Source: JAWKRB01 sp041389885
GTDB lineage: Bacteria; Myxococcota_A; Polyangia; Polyangiales; Ga0077539
Assembly: GCA_041389885.1 (NCBI GenBank)
Contig: JAWKRB010000013.1
Location: 124,001-188,000 of the forward strand
DNA: 64,000 bases
Direction of reading: 5' to 3'
The notes beneath the pieces are model-generated. The model was not told the DNA's origin, made no database searches, and saw nothing but the letters and a program-made list of their open reading frames with translations. Shown here piece by piece: positions 7,645-16,637 of the stretch (position 1 is its first letter; every line of letters begins with the position of its first letter). The translations under genes and the position numbers were made by a program.

Positions 7645-9342
7645 ATGCTCCACGACGCGAACCCGCTGCTGGTGCTGTCGCTGATCCTGGTCGCGGGGGC
7701 CTTCGGCGGCGCGGTCTCCCGCAAGCTGAAGGTCCCTTCGGTGACGGGGCAGATCCTCGTGGGCGTGATCATGGGGCCCTCGGCGCTGCACGTCTTCGAG
7801 CACCGGGCGCTCGTGGGCCTCGAGCCCTTCACCCACTTCGCCCTGGGGCTCATGGCCGTCGCCGTGGGCAGCCACCTCCAGGTGCGCAAGCTCCGCAACG
7901 CCAAGAAGCGCCTGCTGCTGCTGGTGCTCTTCGAGAGCATCGTGACGCCGCTGGCGGTGTTCTTCGCCGTGACCCCCGCGCTGAACGGCGCGTGGCGCGT
8001 GGCCCTGCTCGTCGCGGCGCTGAGCGTGTCGACGGCGCCGGCGACGATCCTCGCGCTGGTCAAGGAGAGCCAGGCCAAGGGCGCCTTCGTGAAGACCCTG
8101 GTCGCCGGGGTCGCGCTGAACAACATCGCGTGCATCAGCCTCTTCGAGGTCGCGCGCACCGTGGCCCGCGCCGCCGAGGCGGGGGCGACGCTCAACGTGG
8201 GCGTGGTGCTCATCGCGCCGCTGCGGCAGCTCGCGGCGGCGGGCGCGCTGGGCGTGGGCGCGGGGGCGGCGCTGATCCTCGCGACGCGCAACGTGGTGCG
8301 CCCCGAGCGGCTGACCACGGCGTCGATGATCGCGATCCTGCTGACCATCGGGCTGGGCAACCACCTGGGGATCTCGGTGCCGCTCTCGGGGCTCTTTCTC
8401 GGCATGGCCCTCGCGAACCTCACGCCGGAGAAAGAAGAGATCGGCCACGAGGTCTTCACGAACTTCGAGGGCGCGATCTTCGCGGTGTTCTTCACCCTCG
8501 CGGGCATGGAGCTGGTCTTCGACCACCTCGCCGTGGTGGGCGGCGTCGCCCTCGTGGCCTTCGTCTCGCGCGCCTTCGGAAAGTACGTCTCCGCCCACCT
8601 CGCCATGCGCCTCGCGGGCGCGACGCGGCGCATTCGAGAGAACCTCGGCGTCGCGCTGGTGCCCCAGGCGGGCCTGGCGCTGGGCCTCGTGCTGCTGGTC
8701 ACGAGCGACCCCGCCTTCGCGGCGTACCGGGCGACGCTCCTCGCGGTGTGCCTCACGCTGGTGACCCTGAACGAGCTCGTGGGGCCGATCCTCACCCGCC
8801 GCGCGCTGCACCGCTCGGGAGACGCCGGCAAGGACCGCGCGCGGGTGCTCGACTTCATTCACGAGGAGAACATCGTCACGAACCTCCGCGCGGCGACGAT
8901 GGAGCAGGCCATCGAGAAGCTGGTCGACGTGCTCATCGAGACGAACCACCTGGTGCTCGACCGCGACCGGCTGCTGCGCCAGGTGCTCGAGCGCGAGCGG
9001 GGGATGTCGACGTGCTTCGGCGACGGCCTCGCGATCCCCCACGGCGAGCTCGAAGAGGGCGGCTCGATGCTCGGCGCCATCGGGATCAGCCGCGAGGGCC
9101 TGGATTTCGAGACCCCCGACGGGCGCCCGGTGCACTGCATGATCCTCCTGGCGACGCCGGCCTCGCAGCGCGACCGCCACCTCGAGGTGCTCGCGGCCCT
9201 CGCCCGGGCGGTGAGCTCGGACCACGCGATTCGCGACCAGCTCTACGCCGCCCGCAGCCCCGCCCACGCCTACGAGCTCCTCCACGTCTACGACGAGAGC
9301 GAGGACTACAACCGCTTCCTCGACGACGCCGACGCGGGCTGA
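7645..9342 (+). CDS. CPA2-type cation:proton antiporter fused to PTS EIIA domain
   Basis: A 565-residue membrane protein. Residues 8-385 form a Kef/NapA-type sodium or potassium:proton antiporter with about a dozen hydrophobic segments (for example VTGQILVGVIMGPSAL at 33-48). A cytoplasmic linker leads to a fructose/nitrogen-type EIIA domain at about 405-550. That domain has the phospho-acceptor motif GLAIPHGE (His466) and the second conserved histidine His512 in RHLEVLAALAR. Such fusions couple ion transport to a phosphorylation signal, but no EI, HPr or EIIB/C gene lies in the window. The gene converges on the M28 peptidase with a 4-base gap. Ion specificity is not readable. Confidence 0.88.
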   Translation: MLHDANPLLVLSLILVAGAFGGAVSRKLKVPSVTGQILVGVIMGPSALHVFEHRALVGLEPFTHFALGLMAVAVGSHLQVRKLRNAKKRLLLLVLFESIVTPLAVFFAVTPALNGAWRVALLVAALSVSTAPATILALVKESQAKGAFVKTLVAGVALNNIACISLFEVARTVARAAEAGATLNVGVVLIAPLRQLAAAGALGVGAGAALILATRNVVRPERLTTASMIAILLTIGLGNHLGISVPLSGLFLGMALANLTPEKEEIGHEVFTNFEGAIFAVFFTLAGMELVFDHLAVVGGVALVAFVSRAFGKYVSAHLAMRLAGATRRIRENLGVALVPQAGLALGLVLLVTSDPAFAAYRATLLAVCLTLVTLNELVGPILTRRALHRSGDAGKDRARVLDFIHEENIVTNLRAATMEQAIEKLVDVLIETNHLVLDRDRLLRQVLERERGMSTCFGDGLAIPHGELEEGGSMLGAIGISREGLDFETPDGRPVHCMILLATPASQRDRHLEVLAALARAVSSDHAIRDQLYAARSPAHAYELLHVYDESEDYNRFLDDADAG

Positions 9343-9346
9343 GCGC

Positions 9347-10702
9347 TCAGCGGGCGCGGGCGCGTCCCAGGGGCGCGTCACTGCGGGCGAGGGTGCCGAC
9401 CACCTCGCGCCACACCCGCACCGCGTGGTCGAGGGCGCGGCGGTCGATCGCCTCGGGGACGTCGTTGGCCGTGTGGTGCACGTCGAAGTACCGCGACATG
9501 TCCTGCTCGAGGCCGATGCGCGGCACGCCCGCGAGGGTCGAGAGGTCGGCGCCCCCCCAGGCCAGCTCCGCGCTGCGTCGCACGCCCAGGGGCGCGAGGC
9601 GCGCGGCGAGGTCGTCGAAGGCGCGCGCGGCCTCGGCGCCGCCGTTGAACGCCACCTCGCGCACGCGCCCGTCGCCCGCGTCGGCCTCCAGCGCGACGAC
9701 GTGGTCCGCGAGCTCGCCGGCGTGCGCGGCGGCGTAGGCGCGGGCGCCCGCGAGGCCGTTCTCTTCGTTGGCGAAGAGCACCACGCGCACGGTGCGTCGA
9801 AGCGGATCCCCTTGCGCCGCAAGGCGAGCGGACTCGAGGGCGATGGCGACCCCGGCGCCGTCGTCGAGGGCGCCGCGGCCGAGGTCCCAGGCGTCGAGGT
9901 GGGCGCCGAGGAGCACGATCTCTCGCGCGCGGTCGGTGCCGGGGAGCTCCCCGACCACGTTCGCGCTCTCGGCGTCGGCCTCGGCGCGGCAGGTGAGGCG
10001 CAGGCGAAATCGCACGGGTCCGCGGGCGCCGAGGCGGTGGAGCAGCTCGGCGTCGGCCACGCTGAGCGCCGCGGCGGGGACGCGCGGGGCGTCGTCGGCG
10101 TAGCGCAGCGCGCCGGTGTGGGGGAGCCGCGAGCGGTCGGTGCCGATGGAGCGCACGATCACCGCGACGGCGCCCTTCGCGGCGGCGATCGAGGGGCCGC
10201 GGGTGCGCGCGCGCACGGCCTCGCCGTAGCCGCTGCCGTCCGCGGTGCGGCGCATCACCTGGTGGATGAACACGATGCGGCCCGCCACGCGCTCGGGCGC
10301 CGCCGCCTCCAGCACGTCGATCGAGGGGACCTCGAGGACCTCGGCCTCGATCCCCTCCTCGGGCGTCGCGACGGACCCGCCGAGGGCGGCGAGGTTCACC
10401 CGCTGCGCGGCGGGCTCGAGCACCTCGCCCTCGCCCTCGCCGCGCACCCAATGCGGTACGATGACGGGCTCGGCGCGCACGTTCGAGAAGCCCATGGCGC
10501 GCATGCGGGCGAGGGCCCAGGCCACCGCGCGGGCGTCGCCGGGGGAGCCCGCGAGGCGCGGTCCCACCTCGTCGGCGAGGGAGCGCGCGATGGCCGCCGC
10601 GCCGCTGCGAGGCACCCGAAGCGGCGCCCGCGCGGGAGGCATCGCGCACGCCGAGAGCGAGAGGACCGAGCACACGACCACGAGGCGCGTTCGAAGGATC
10701 AA
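9347..10702 (-). CDS. M28-family zinc aminopeptidase, lipoprotein
   Basis: A 451-residue metallopeptidase of the M28 (aminopeptidase Y/S-like) family. The metal-binding pattern is visible in order: AHLDAWD (His, Asp), GALDDGAG (bridging Asp), FANEENGLAG (catalytic Glu pair), ALEADAGDG (Asp) and DVHHTAND (His). A protease-associated insertion (about residues 100-200) sits before the catalytic core. The TTG at 10702 yields MILRTRLVVVCSVLSLSAC with lipobox LSAC and is preferred because it supplies an export signal; a later ATG at residue 21 would give a protein without one. Likely an envelope exopeptidase. Confidence 0.8.
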   Translation of the reverse strand: MILRTRLVVVCSVLSLSACAMPPARAPLRVPRSGAAAIARSLADEVGPRLAGSPGDARAVAWALARMRAMGFSNVRAEPVIVPHWVRGEGEGEVLEPAAQRVNLAALGGSVATPEEGIEAEVLEVPSIDVLEAAAPERVAGRIVFIHQVMRRTADGSGYGEAVRARTRGPSIAAAKGAVAVIVRSIGTDRSRLPHTGALRYADDAPRVPAAALSVADAELLHRLGARGPVRFRLRLTCRAEADAESANVVGELPGTDRAREIVLLGAHLDAWDLGRGALDDGAGVAIALESARLAAQGDPLRRTVRVVLFANEENGLAGARAYAAAHAGELADHVVALEADAGDGRVREVAFNGGAEAARAFDDLAARLAPLGVRRSAELAWGGADLSTLAGVPRIGLEQDMSRYFDVHHTANDVPEAIDRRALDHAVRVWREVVGTLARSDAPLGRARAR

Positions 10703-10777
10703 AGCCCGAGAGGTATATCGCGACCCGCGCGCAGGGCGCAGGGGGCCGCGGCACGACCCTTGCGGTCTACCTGCGCC

Positions 10778-12439
10778 ATGAGCAGCAAGCGCCGTTCGAT
10801 CCAAGATCCCCGCGCCCTGGGGGCGTGCCACTTCGTGCCAGGGCGTCGGCGCCTGTGGGTCGCGATGACCTGCGTCACGGCGCTCGGATGCGCCGAGACC
10901 CTCACGACCACGGGAGACGGCTCGGTGAACACCGACGCGGTCAGCGCCGACGTCGTGCGACAAGACGCCGCGGTCGAGGACGTGGCGCGCGAGGACGTGG
11001 CGCGCGAGGACGTGGCGCGCGAGGACGTGGCGCGCGAGGACGTGGCGCGCGAGGACGTGGCGCGCGAGGACGTACCTCCCACCTGCGCGGCGCCGTCGCC
11101 CGTGGAGTCGCCCGTGCCGTCGCCGACCTGCCGGGTCGAGGCGATGAGGGTGGATCCGATGTCCTTGTGCGGCAGCGGGATGGCGTGCCCTGTGACGTCC
11201 ATGCGCGCGCTGCGCTGCGAGAGCGCCTCGGGGTACGGCCCCTGGGTGACGGCGGATGGCGACGGCGCCGCGGTGCTCTTCGTGACGAACACCGGCGGCT
11301 TCGTGCCGAGGCTGTTCAGCCTGCCCGCGGCGGGCGCGGACCAGGCGTTCGACGTGCGCGGCGTCGGCGTCGCGGCGGCGGCGCTCCGCGGCGCGCCCGA
11401 CGGGTCGCTTCACCTGGTGTACGGCGAGACGCCCGGCGCGGCGGAGCTCGCCCGCGGCGCGTCGGGGTGGAGTCGGAGCGCGGTGGCGCCTCCCCCTCCC
11501 TCGGGCGGGCTGTTCGTCACCGACGCGCGCTTCTCCGCGGCGGCGGGGTACGTGACGTGGTTCAACTTCAACAACCACGCGGCCGCGGTCGCGACGGGGC
11601 GCGCGGGGTGCTGGAGCGTTCGCGAGATCCCCGACACCGTGATGACCGACCTCACGCTGGACCTCGACCGCACCGGCGACGCGTGGGTGGGCTACTACGC
11701 CTCGGCGGCCGGCGGGTACGCGCTGCGGGCCTTCGCGCCCGACGGGCAGACCCACGAGCTCTGGCGCGCGTCGGGCGGCGGGGAGGGGCTGAGCTCCCGC
11801 GAGCTCCCGCGCTTCGTGGCGGGCGGACTCGACGGACAGGGCCGCTGGCCCGTCGCCGTGGTGCGCGATCCGGCGGGGCTGTCGCTGCGCGTGCGCGCCG
11901 ACGACGCCCCGAGCTGGAGCGGCGTCTCGGTGCCCGACACCGCCCTCGGACAGCCCATGGGAGACTGCCCCACCGGGTCGGTGGGCCCCGGCGGAGACCC
12001 CTGCGGCGGGCGCAGCTCCTGCACGCAGCGCACGGTCGGCGGCGCGTCGATGCACGGCCTCGTGCGCACGGCGTCAGGGGGCCTCTGGCTGGTCTGGACC
12101 CAGCGCGACGACACCGAGGATTTCACCCTCAGCAGCGGGCCGTGCACGGGCGGCGGCGGGGGCGGGGGAGGCCCTGGCGTCGACGCGGGCGGGCCTCCGA
12201 GGTGCGTGTGCATGATCACGCCGAGCGGGAGCCGCGGTGAGCTCACGGTGCACATCGGCCGGGTGACCTCCAGCGGGGTGAGCTCGGCGCATCGGTTCCG
12301 CTTCGACACGGGCGGCCCGGTGCCCGGGTACTTCGACGTGGCCGCGCGGGGCGAGCACCTCTTGATGGTCGTCCCGGTGCGTGGGCAGGGCGGGGTCGAC
12401 CTGCGCTACCTCGACGTCGACCTCACCGCGACGCCGTAG
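10778..12439 (+). CDS. Repeat-linker lipoprotein, unknown function
   Basis: A 553-residue exported protein. The signal sequence RRRLWVAMTCVTALGC ends in lipobox ALGC. The ATG at 10778 leaves a long N-region; the GTG at 10835 would give a more typical signal peptide and may be the true start. After the cysteine is an Asp/Val/Ala linker with six identical E-D-V-A-R units. The rest contains beta-rich segments and scattered cysteines (CRVEAM, CGSGMACPV, CTQRT), compatible with a secreted beta-propeller. A Gly-rich run lies near residue 475. No catalytic motif is recognisable. Confidence 0.7.
   Translation: MSSKRRSIQDPRALGACHFVPGRRRLWVAMTCVTALGCAETLTTTGDGSVNTDAVSADVVRQDAAVEDVAREDVAREDVAREDVAREDVAREDVAREDVPPTCAAPSPVESPVPSPTCRVEAMRVDPMSLCGSGMACPVTSMRALRCESASGYGPWVTADGDGAAVLFVTNTGGFVPRLFSLPAAGADQAFDVRGVGVAAAALRGAPDGSLHLVYGETPGAAELARGASGWSRSAVAPPPPSGGLFVTDARFSAAAGYVTWFNFNNHAAAVATGRAGCWSVREIPDTVMTDLTLDLDRTGDAWVGYYASAAGGYALRAFAPDGQTHELWRASGGGEGLSSRELPRFVAGGLDGQGRWPVAVVRDPAGLSLRVRADDAPSWSGVSVPDTALGQPMGDCPTGSVGPGGDPCGGRSSCTQRTVGGASMHGLVRTASGGLWLVWTQRDDTEDFTLSSGPCTGGGGGGGGPGVDAGGPPRCVCMITPSGSRGELTVHIGRVTSSGVSSAHRFRFDTGGPVPGYFDVAARGEHLLMVVPVRGQGGVDLRYLDVDLTATP
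10981..11070 (+). repeat. Six perfect 15-bp repeats in lipoprotein linker
   Basis: Six identical copies of cgtggcgcgcgagga in tandem, encoding the V-A-R-E-D step. Perfect identity implies recent expansion or conversion. The unit is a multiple of three, so copy-number change alters linker length without breaking the frame. Confidence 0.95.
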
Positions 12440-12440
12440 G

Positions 12441-13310
12441 TCACAGCCCGCGGTCCCCCTCGCGTCGGAGGGGGACCTCGCCCTTCAGCGCGGCGTCGAT
12501 GAGCGCGACGATGCGCGCGCGGTCCCGCGGGAGCTCGCCGCCGAGCGGGAGGTAGTTCGACGCGTGGTTGGTGCGAAACACCGCCCGCGTCGGTCGCGCG
12601 AGGTCGACCATGGCGCGCAGCTCGCGCAGCAGCGACGGGACCTCGGGCACCTCGAAGCGCCCCCGCGCGCGCAGCGTCGCCAGCGGCGTTCCAGGGACCA
12701 CCGTGACCGTGAGGGCCGAGAAGAACTCCGGGTCCATCGCCGTGACGAGGTCCGCGGTGCCGCGGGCGTGCTCGTCGCTGCGCTCCATGGCGATGCCCAG
12801 CAGCGCGATCACGCTCAGGCGCATCCCCGCGGCGTGCGCGCGCCGCGCGGCCTCGACGTGGGCGGCGGCGTTGTCTCCCTTGGCGATGCGCTTGAGGGTG
12901 ACGTCGTCGCCCGACTCGGGGCCGACGTAGAGCAGCGAGAGCCCGGCCTCGCGCAGCGCGACGAGCTCGGCGTCGGTCTTCGCGGCGACGTTGCGCGCCA
13001 TCGCGTAACACGACACCCGCCGGAGGTTGGGAAAGAGCGCCCGCGCCCGCGCGAGCAGGGTGAGCCAGCGCTCGGTGGGCATCACCAGCGCGTCTCCGTC
13101 GGCCACGAAGAGCTTGTCGACCCGCGGACCGAAGCGCCGCGCCGCCGACTCGAGGTCTTCAAGCACCTCGTCGAGATCGCGCTCGCGAAAGGTCTTGTCG
13201 CGATACATGTCGCAGTAGGTGCAGTGGTTCCACGAGCAGCCCAGGGTGGCCTGCACGATGAGCGAGTCGGCCTCGGAGGGCGGGCGGTAGAGTCGACCTT
13301 CGTAGCGCAT
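12441..13310 (-). CDS. Radical SAM protein
   Basis: A 289-residue radical SAM enzyme. The iron-sulfur motif is GCSWNHCTYC, a Cx4Cx2C spacing seen in a subgroup of radical SAM proteins whose motif resembles CSHNKCTFC. The barrel follows with VADGDALVMP, a GPESGDD stretch typical of the SAM-binding Gly-Glu region, and a PGTPL segment near the end. The start at ATG 13310 (MRYEGRLYRPP) is chosen over 13367, which would overlap the divergent gene's start. The reaction is unknown; radical SAM proteins of this shape include anaerobic and oxygen-independent maturases. Cytoplasmic. Confidence 0.8.
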   Translation of the reverse strand: MRYEGRLYRPPSEADSLIVQATLGCSWNHCTYCDMYRDKTFRERDLDEVLEDLESAARRFGPRVDKLFVADGDALVMPTERWLTLLARARALFPNLRRVSCYAMARNVAAKTDAELVALREAGLSLLYVGPESGDDVTLKRIAKGDNAAAHVEAARRAHAAGMRLSVIALLGIAMERSDEHARGTADLVTAMDPEFFSALTVTVVPGTPLATLRARGRFEVPEVPSLLRELRAMVDLARPTRAVFRTNHASNYLPLGGELPRDRARIVALIDAALKGEVPLRREGDRGL

Positions 13311-13365
13311 GGGGCGCGCCGGAGTGTACCCGCGACCCAACGCGCTCGGGGTATCGTGCGTCGCC

Positions 13366-14256
13366 ATGCGCGCTCCCGCCCGACGCCAGCTCGACCTCGC
13401 GCGCCGCGTCGTCGAAGCCTCGCTCGACGCGCTCGTCAGGCCCATCACGATCCGCGGACACGCATACACCGCGTTCCCCTGCTGCGAGGCGCCGAAGCAC
13501 GCGCTCGCCTGGTCGGTGGCCGAGGCCGAGGTCGCCCGCGGCGCGTGGGGGGCGCTGGCGGCGAAGGGCGCGATCCCCGAGGCGTGGCGCGACGACCCCG
13601 CCCGGCGCTTCGCGTGCCCGGTGTGCGTTCGCGCGCGTCGCCACGCGGCGCGTCACCCCAGGTCATGGCACCGAGGGCCGGCGCAGACCTGTCCGCTCTG
13701 CCGCGGCGTCGACCTCGCGGCGCCCGCGACCTGCGCCGACTGCGTCGCGTTCGCCAGCGATCCCGAGGGCGTGGCCGCGGCCGAGGCGAGGGTGAGGGAG
13801 CTGGCCGACGCGCTGACGCCCTGGGGCGCGCGGCCACCCGGCGTGCTCTTCTGGCGAACGCGCGCGACGCCCCGAGCCGTGCGCTGCGCGCCCCTGCGAA
13901 GCGCCTGCGAGGCCGCCGCGCTCGCGCAGCGACGACCGGGCGAGCCGCCACCCTCCCTCGCCACCGAAGACGCGCGGCGCACCGCGTGGCGCGAGGCCGT
14001 CGCCGGCGGACTCCAGGTCGGCGCGCGCGCGGGCGGACCTCCGGCGCCGACGGGCGTGGCCTTCGCCGACCTGCCCGACCCCTTCGAGGCCCTCACAGAG
14101 CTCGCCGCGCTGGGATACGCGCTGGAGGAGCTCACCGAGCGCGACGCCGTGCTCGTCGCGCCGCCTGCCTCGCTCGAAGGCGCGGGCTTCGGCGCGCGCC
14201 TGCTGCTGCAAGACTTTGGGGGCACGCGGCCAGGCGCTCGCCGCCACTCGCACTGA
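13366..14256 (+). CDS. Cysteine-motif protein, unknown
   Basis: A 296-residue protein, divergent from the radical SAM gene. It contains FPCCEAP near residue 38 and three CxxC pairs (CPVC, CPLC, CADC) between about residues 84 and 127, spaced like a double zinc ribbon. The second half is Ala/Leu-rich and helical. I do not recognise the family. The last residues (GGTRPGARRHSH) look unlike a natural domain end, and the next 580 bases hold a decayed gene, so the C-terminus may have been altered by the same rearrangement. Codon use is like its neighbours. Confidence 0.55.
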   Translation: MRAPARRQLDLARRVVEASLDALVRPITIRGHAYTAFPCCEAPKHALAWSVAEAEVARGAWGALAAKGAIPEAWRDDPARRFACPVCVRARRHAARHPRSWHRGPAQTCPLCRGVDLAAPATCADCVAFASDPEGVAAAEARVRELADALTPWGARPPGVLFWRTRATPRAVRCAPLRSACEAAALAQRRPGEPPPSLATEDARRTAWREAVAGGLQVGARAGGPPAPTGVAFADLPDPFEALTELAALGYALEELTERDAVLVAPPASLEGAGFGARLLLQDFGGTRPGARRHSH

Positions 14257-14261
14257 GGTCC

Positions 14262-14840
14262 ACCCCGGGGCGCGAGCGCCCCTGGCCCGAGCACCGGCGC
14301 TTTCGCACCGCGCCACGCGACGAGGGCTTCTCGGGGCTGCGCGTGCACATCGAGCCCGTCTACCAGCGCACGGTGCAGCAGCTCGCCGACCGCGGATCTC
14401 CCTTCTGGATGGTCTTCGCGCCCCTGGCGGTCGACGCCAGCGCCGGCGCGAGCGACGCGCGCTTCGAGGAGCTCGCGTCGCGATGGCCGTGCTCGCCGAC
14501 GCCGACACCCGCGCGCGTGGACTGCGCGCACCCATCGAGGCATTTCTTGCCAGGAGAGATTCTCATGAGGAAACTCATCTACGACCGGGGGCTCGCGGCT
14601 GGCCGTGAGCAGGGCATCGAGCAGGGCATCGAGCAGGGCATCGAGCGGGGAGTCGAAAGGGGCCGCGTCGAGGCCGCCCGCGCGTTGCTGCTCGAGACCC
14701 TGCGCGCTCGCGGGATGCGCGTCGGCGTCGTGCAGCGCGCGCGCATCGACTCGGAGGCGCGCGAAGCCGTGCTCCGCCGCTGGTTCTCGCGCGTCCTCGT
14801 CGCCACGCGCGCCTCGGAGCTCTTCGAAGACCCGGTCTGA
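14262..14840 (+). pseudogene. Frameshifted remnant, Rpn/PD-(D/E)XK transposase-like protein
   Basis: A degraded copy of the large family of Rpn-type recombination-promoting nuclease/DUF4351-like proteins. Three pieces in changing frames align with its typical order: a piece with VYQRTVQQLADRGSPFW and MVFAPLAVDAS; then, in another frame, MAVLADADTRARGLRAPI (about 14480-14540); then back in the first frame LPGEILMRKLIYDRGLAAGR, followed by the Gly-Ile-Glu-Gln repeats (EQGIEQGIEQGIERG) and a helical tail. The N-terminal nuclease part is missing. A Shine-Dalgarno-like AGGAGA precedes ATG 14565, so a 91-residue tail peptide could still be made. The family call rests on recognised motifs, not on a search. 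Confidence 0.55.
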
Positions 14841-15235
14841 CCTCCGCCTCCCGCATACCTCCCTCGCGCCCGCGTCCCTCACGGATGAGATCCACGCGTC
14901 CCGCCACCTCGTCCCTGCCCGTCGCACGGACGGCCGCGTTCCTCGCCGTCCTCCACGACGACGCGCCCCGAAATTCTCGCGGCCACTGCCCGCGCGGCCG
15001 TGTCCACGCGTCCCGCCACGCGGCCTGCGCGACGCCTGGGCTCTGCTTCGAGGGGGGGGCTGCACGAGCGCACCCACGTGATCGAGGTCCTCGGTCGCCG
15101 CCGGTAGAATACCGCGTTCGCCGAAGTCCCTGCGGTGGGCGGGCGTCTGCCTCGGCGCGGGCGTGGCGTGGCTGACACACGAGCAGCTCGCGCCCCACGC
15201 CTCGGGCTGGTTCGCGCGGGGCGGCGGCGCGCCGC
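14841..15235. other. Non-coding gap, 395 bp
   Basis: No convincing gene here. A 17-bp direct repeat (tccacgcgtcccgccac) occurs at 14891-14907 and 15003-15019. Short open frames on both strands lack a ribosome binding site and family features. Lying between a pseudogene and another remnant, the segment is probably decayed coding DNA. Confidence 0.5.
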
Positions 15236-15844
15236 TCAGCCCTCCGCGCGGCGCGCGGTCACGAGAAAGATCGGGTAGCTCCGGCCCTCGCGCTGCACCA
15301 CCGTCGCGGTGTCGAAGTCGACGTCGACGAAGCCCGCGTCGCGCAGCGCGTCCCCGAGCGACGCGCGGTCGAAGCCGGCGTGAAAGACCCCTTCGGTGCC
15401 GGGTGGGTGAAAGCTGCCGTCCTCGAGGTCGAGGTCCGCGAGGGCGACGCGGCCGCCGGGGCGGAGCTGCGCGTGGAGCGCGCGGAGCAGCCCCGCGGTG
15501 TCGGCGACGTGGTGCATCGCCATCGCGCTCACCACGAGGTCGACGCGGAGCTCGAGCGGGCCCGTGAGCAGGTCGTGATGGTGCACGATCACCTTGTCCC
15601 GCAAGGCTTCTTTCGCCGCGAGCTGCGCGAGCATCGCCGCCGACACGTCGACCGCGTGGAGCGCGCCGACCGAGGGGGCGAGGGCGCCCGCGAGGAGCCC
15701 GGTGCCCGCGCCGAAGTCCATCACCTCGAGGTCGGGCGAGAGGGCGACGCGCCGCTGCATCGCCGCCACCACCCCCTGCGAGATCTGCTGGGGCACGGGG
15801 CGGCTGTCCCAATCGGCGGCCTTGTCTTGAAAGAGGTCTGTCAT
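15236..15844 (-). CDS. Class I SAM-dependent methyltransferase
   Basis: A 202-residue methyltransferase. Motif I is VMDFGAGTGLLAGAL at about residues 41-55; the acidic end of strand 2 is HAVDVS near residue 64. Motif II/post-I features DLVVSAMAMHHV and the LRPGGRVALADLDLEDG stretch are typical of UbiE/MenG-like small-molecule methyltransferases. The N-terminus (MTDLFQDKAADWDSRPVP) fits a substrate-gating helix. No partner gene points to the substrate. The gene is flanked by remnants and stands alone. Confidence 0.85.
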   Translation of the reverse strand: MTDLFQDKAADWDSRPVPQQISQGVVAAMQRRVALSPDLEVMDFGAGTGLLAGALAPSVGALHAVDVSAAMLAQLAAKEALRDKVIVHHHDLLTGPLELRVDLVVSAMAMHHVADTAGLLRALHAQLRPGGRVALADLDLEDGSFHPPGTEGVFHAGFDRASLGDALRDAGFVDVDFDTATVVQREGRSYPIFLVTARRAEG

Positions 15845-15889
15845 AGAGTAACCGCGGATAGGGTCTTCGCGCGCGCGTTGTCAACCCGC

Positions 15890-16085
15890 GCGTCGGGCCG
15901 ACCGAGCGCGCGCCGAAGCCCAGGTAGAGCCCGCTGGTGATCGTGAGCTCGTCGCGCGCCGACGGCCGCCACCGCGCGCCGCGGTGAGGTCCACCGAGAG
16001 CAACACCCACCACGCGCCACGGATCGCATACCCCTCGCGGGTGTCCGCGAGGGCGGCTCCGTTCACTCCCAGGGCGATCGCATCA
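15890..16085 (-). pseudogene. Fragment of an envelope-type protein, frame-broken
   Basis: Two coding-like pieces lie in different minus-strand frames and meet near 15975. The upstream piece reads ALGVNGAALADTREGYAIRG then AWWVLLSVDLTAA; the downstream piece reads RWRPSARDELTITSGLYLGF then GARSVG. Together they look like the end of an outer-membrane or membrane-associated protein. No start codon, ribosome site or N-terminus is visible. It is called a remnant only because the two pieces make sense end to end; confidence is low. Confidence 0.35.
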
Positions 16086-16167
16086 ATTCCTTGGCATTTT
16101 CAGTGGATACGGTGCTCGCGAAGGGGGCAGCCGGGATCGTTCGCCAGGCGCCCTAATGGAGGCGCGG

Positions 16168-16369
16168 GCCTCGCGTGTAACTCCGTCGCGGCACGACCTC
16201 ACCCCCAGCGTCCCGTCCGATCCGTGGAGCCCCTCTCCCTGAAGGGCGAGGGGCAATGATTCTATTGATTTCAAGAGCTTGAACCCCTCTCCCTTCAGGG
16301 AGAGGGGTCGCGCGGCTTTACAGCGTCGCGTGGGGTGAGGTCGCGCCGTGACGGAGTTACGCGCGAGGC
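16168..16369. repeat. Nested inverted-repeat element (MITE- or REP-like)
   Basis: Outer arms 16168-16205 and 16332-16369 are 38 nt each and match at 35 positions when one is reversed. Inner arms 16230-16246 and 16291-16307 (cccctctccctgaaggg) are perfect 17-mers. The whole folds into a cruciform-like structure. Parts of the left arm and of the inner arm recur in the same order at 51761-51810, so this is a dispersed element. It contains no coding frame. Confidence 0.75.
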
Positions 16370-16637
16370 CGAGGCGCGAGATCCATGGAGCCCTGCGTAG
16401 CCCCGCGGTTTCAACCGCCGGGCGGAGGCTTCACGGATCCTCGAATGGCTCTCCGAACGATCCCGAACAGCCGCTCCGCGTGCGTTGAATGCGTTGAAAA
16501 TAATGATGAATTGATGCGATCTCCCTGGGGCGCATCCCCCTCGGGACCCGATTCGCCAGCGATTGCTGTCAGCCGACACGTACGCCGCCCCCAGAGCCCC
16601 TCGCCCCCCATCCGGTGCACACTCCCCTCCGCTCCCG
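16370..16637. other. Intergenic region upstream of hydroxylase
   Basis: Contains a REP-like palindrome around 16404-16425 (ccccgcggtttcaaccgccgggcgg) and a relatively AT-rich stretch near 16485-16515 that could hold a promoter. No clear -35/-10 pair can be assigned. No gene seen. Confidence 0.4.

Noticed and set aside
10981..11070. Possible CRISPR array
   Set aside because: Units are 15 bp in direct contact with no spacers and are in frame with a coding sequence; they are protein-coding tandem repeats.
12381..14256. Upstream extension of the frame that ends at 14840
   Set aside because: Runs antisense to or out of frame with the radical SAM gene and the Cys-motif gene; only the part after about 14262 has coding character.
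14879..15178. 99-residue minus-strand open frame
   Set aside because: No ribosome site, Arg-rich low-complexity sequence, and no match to known motifs.
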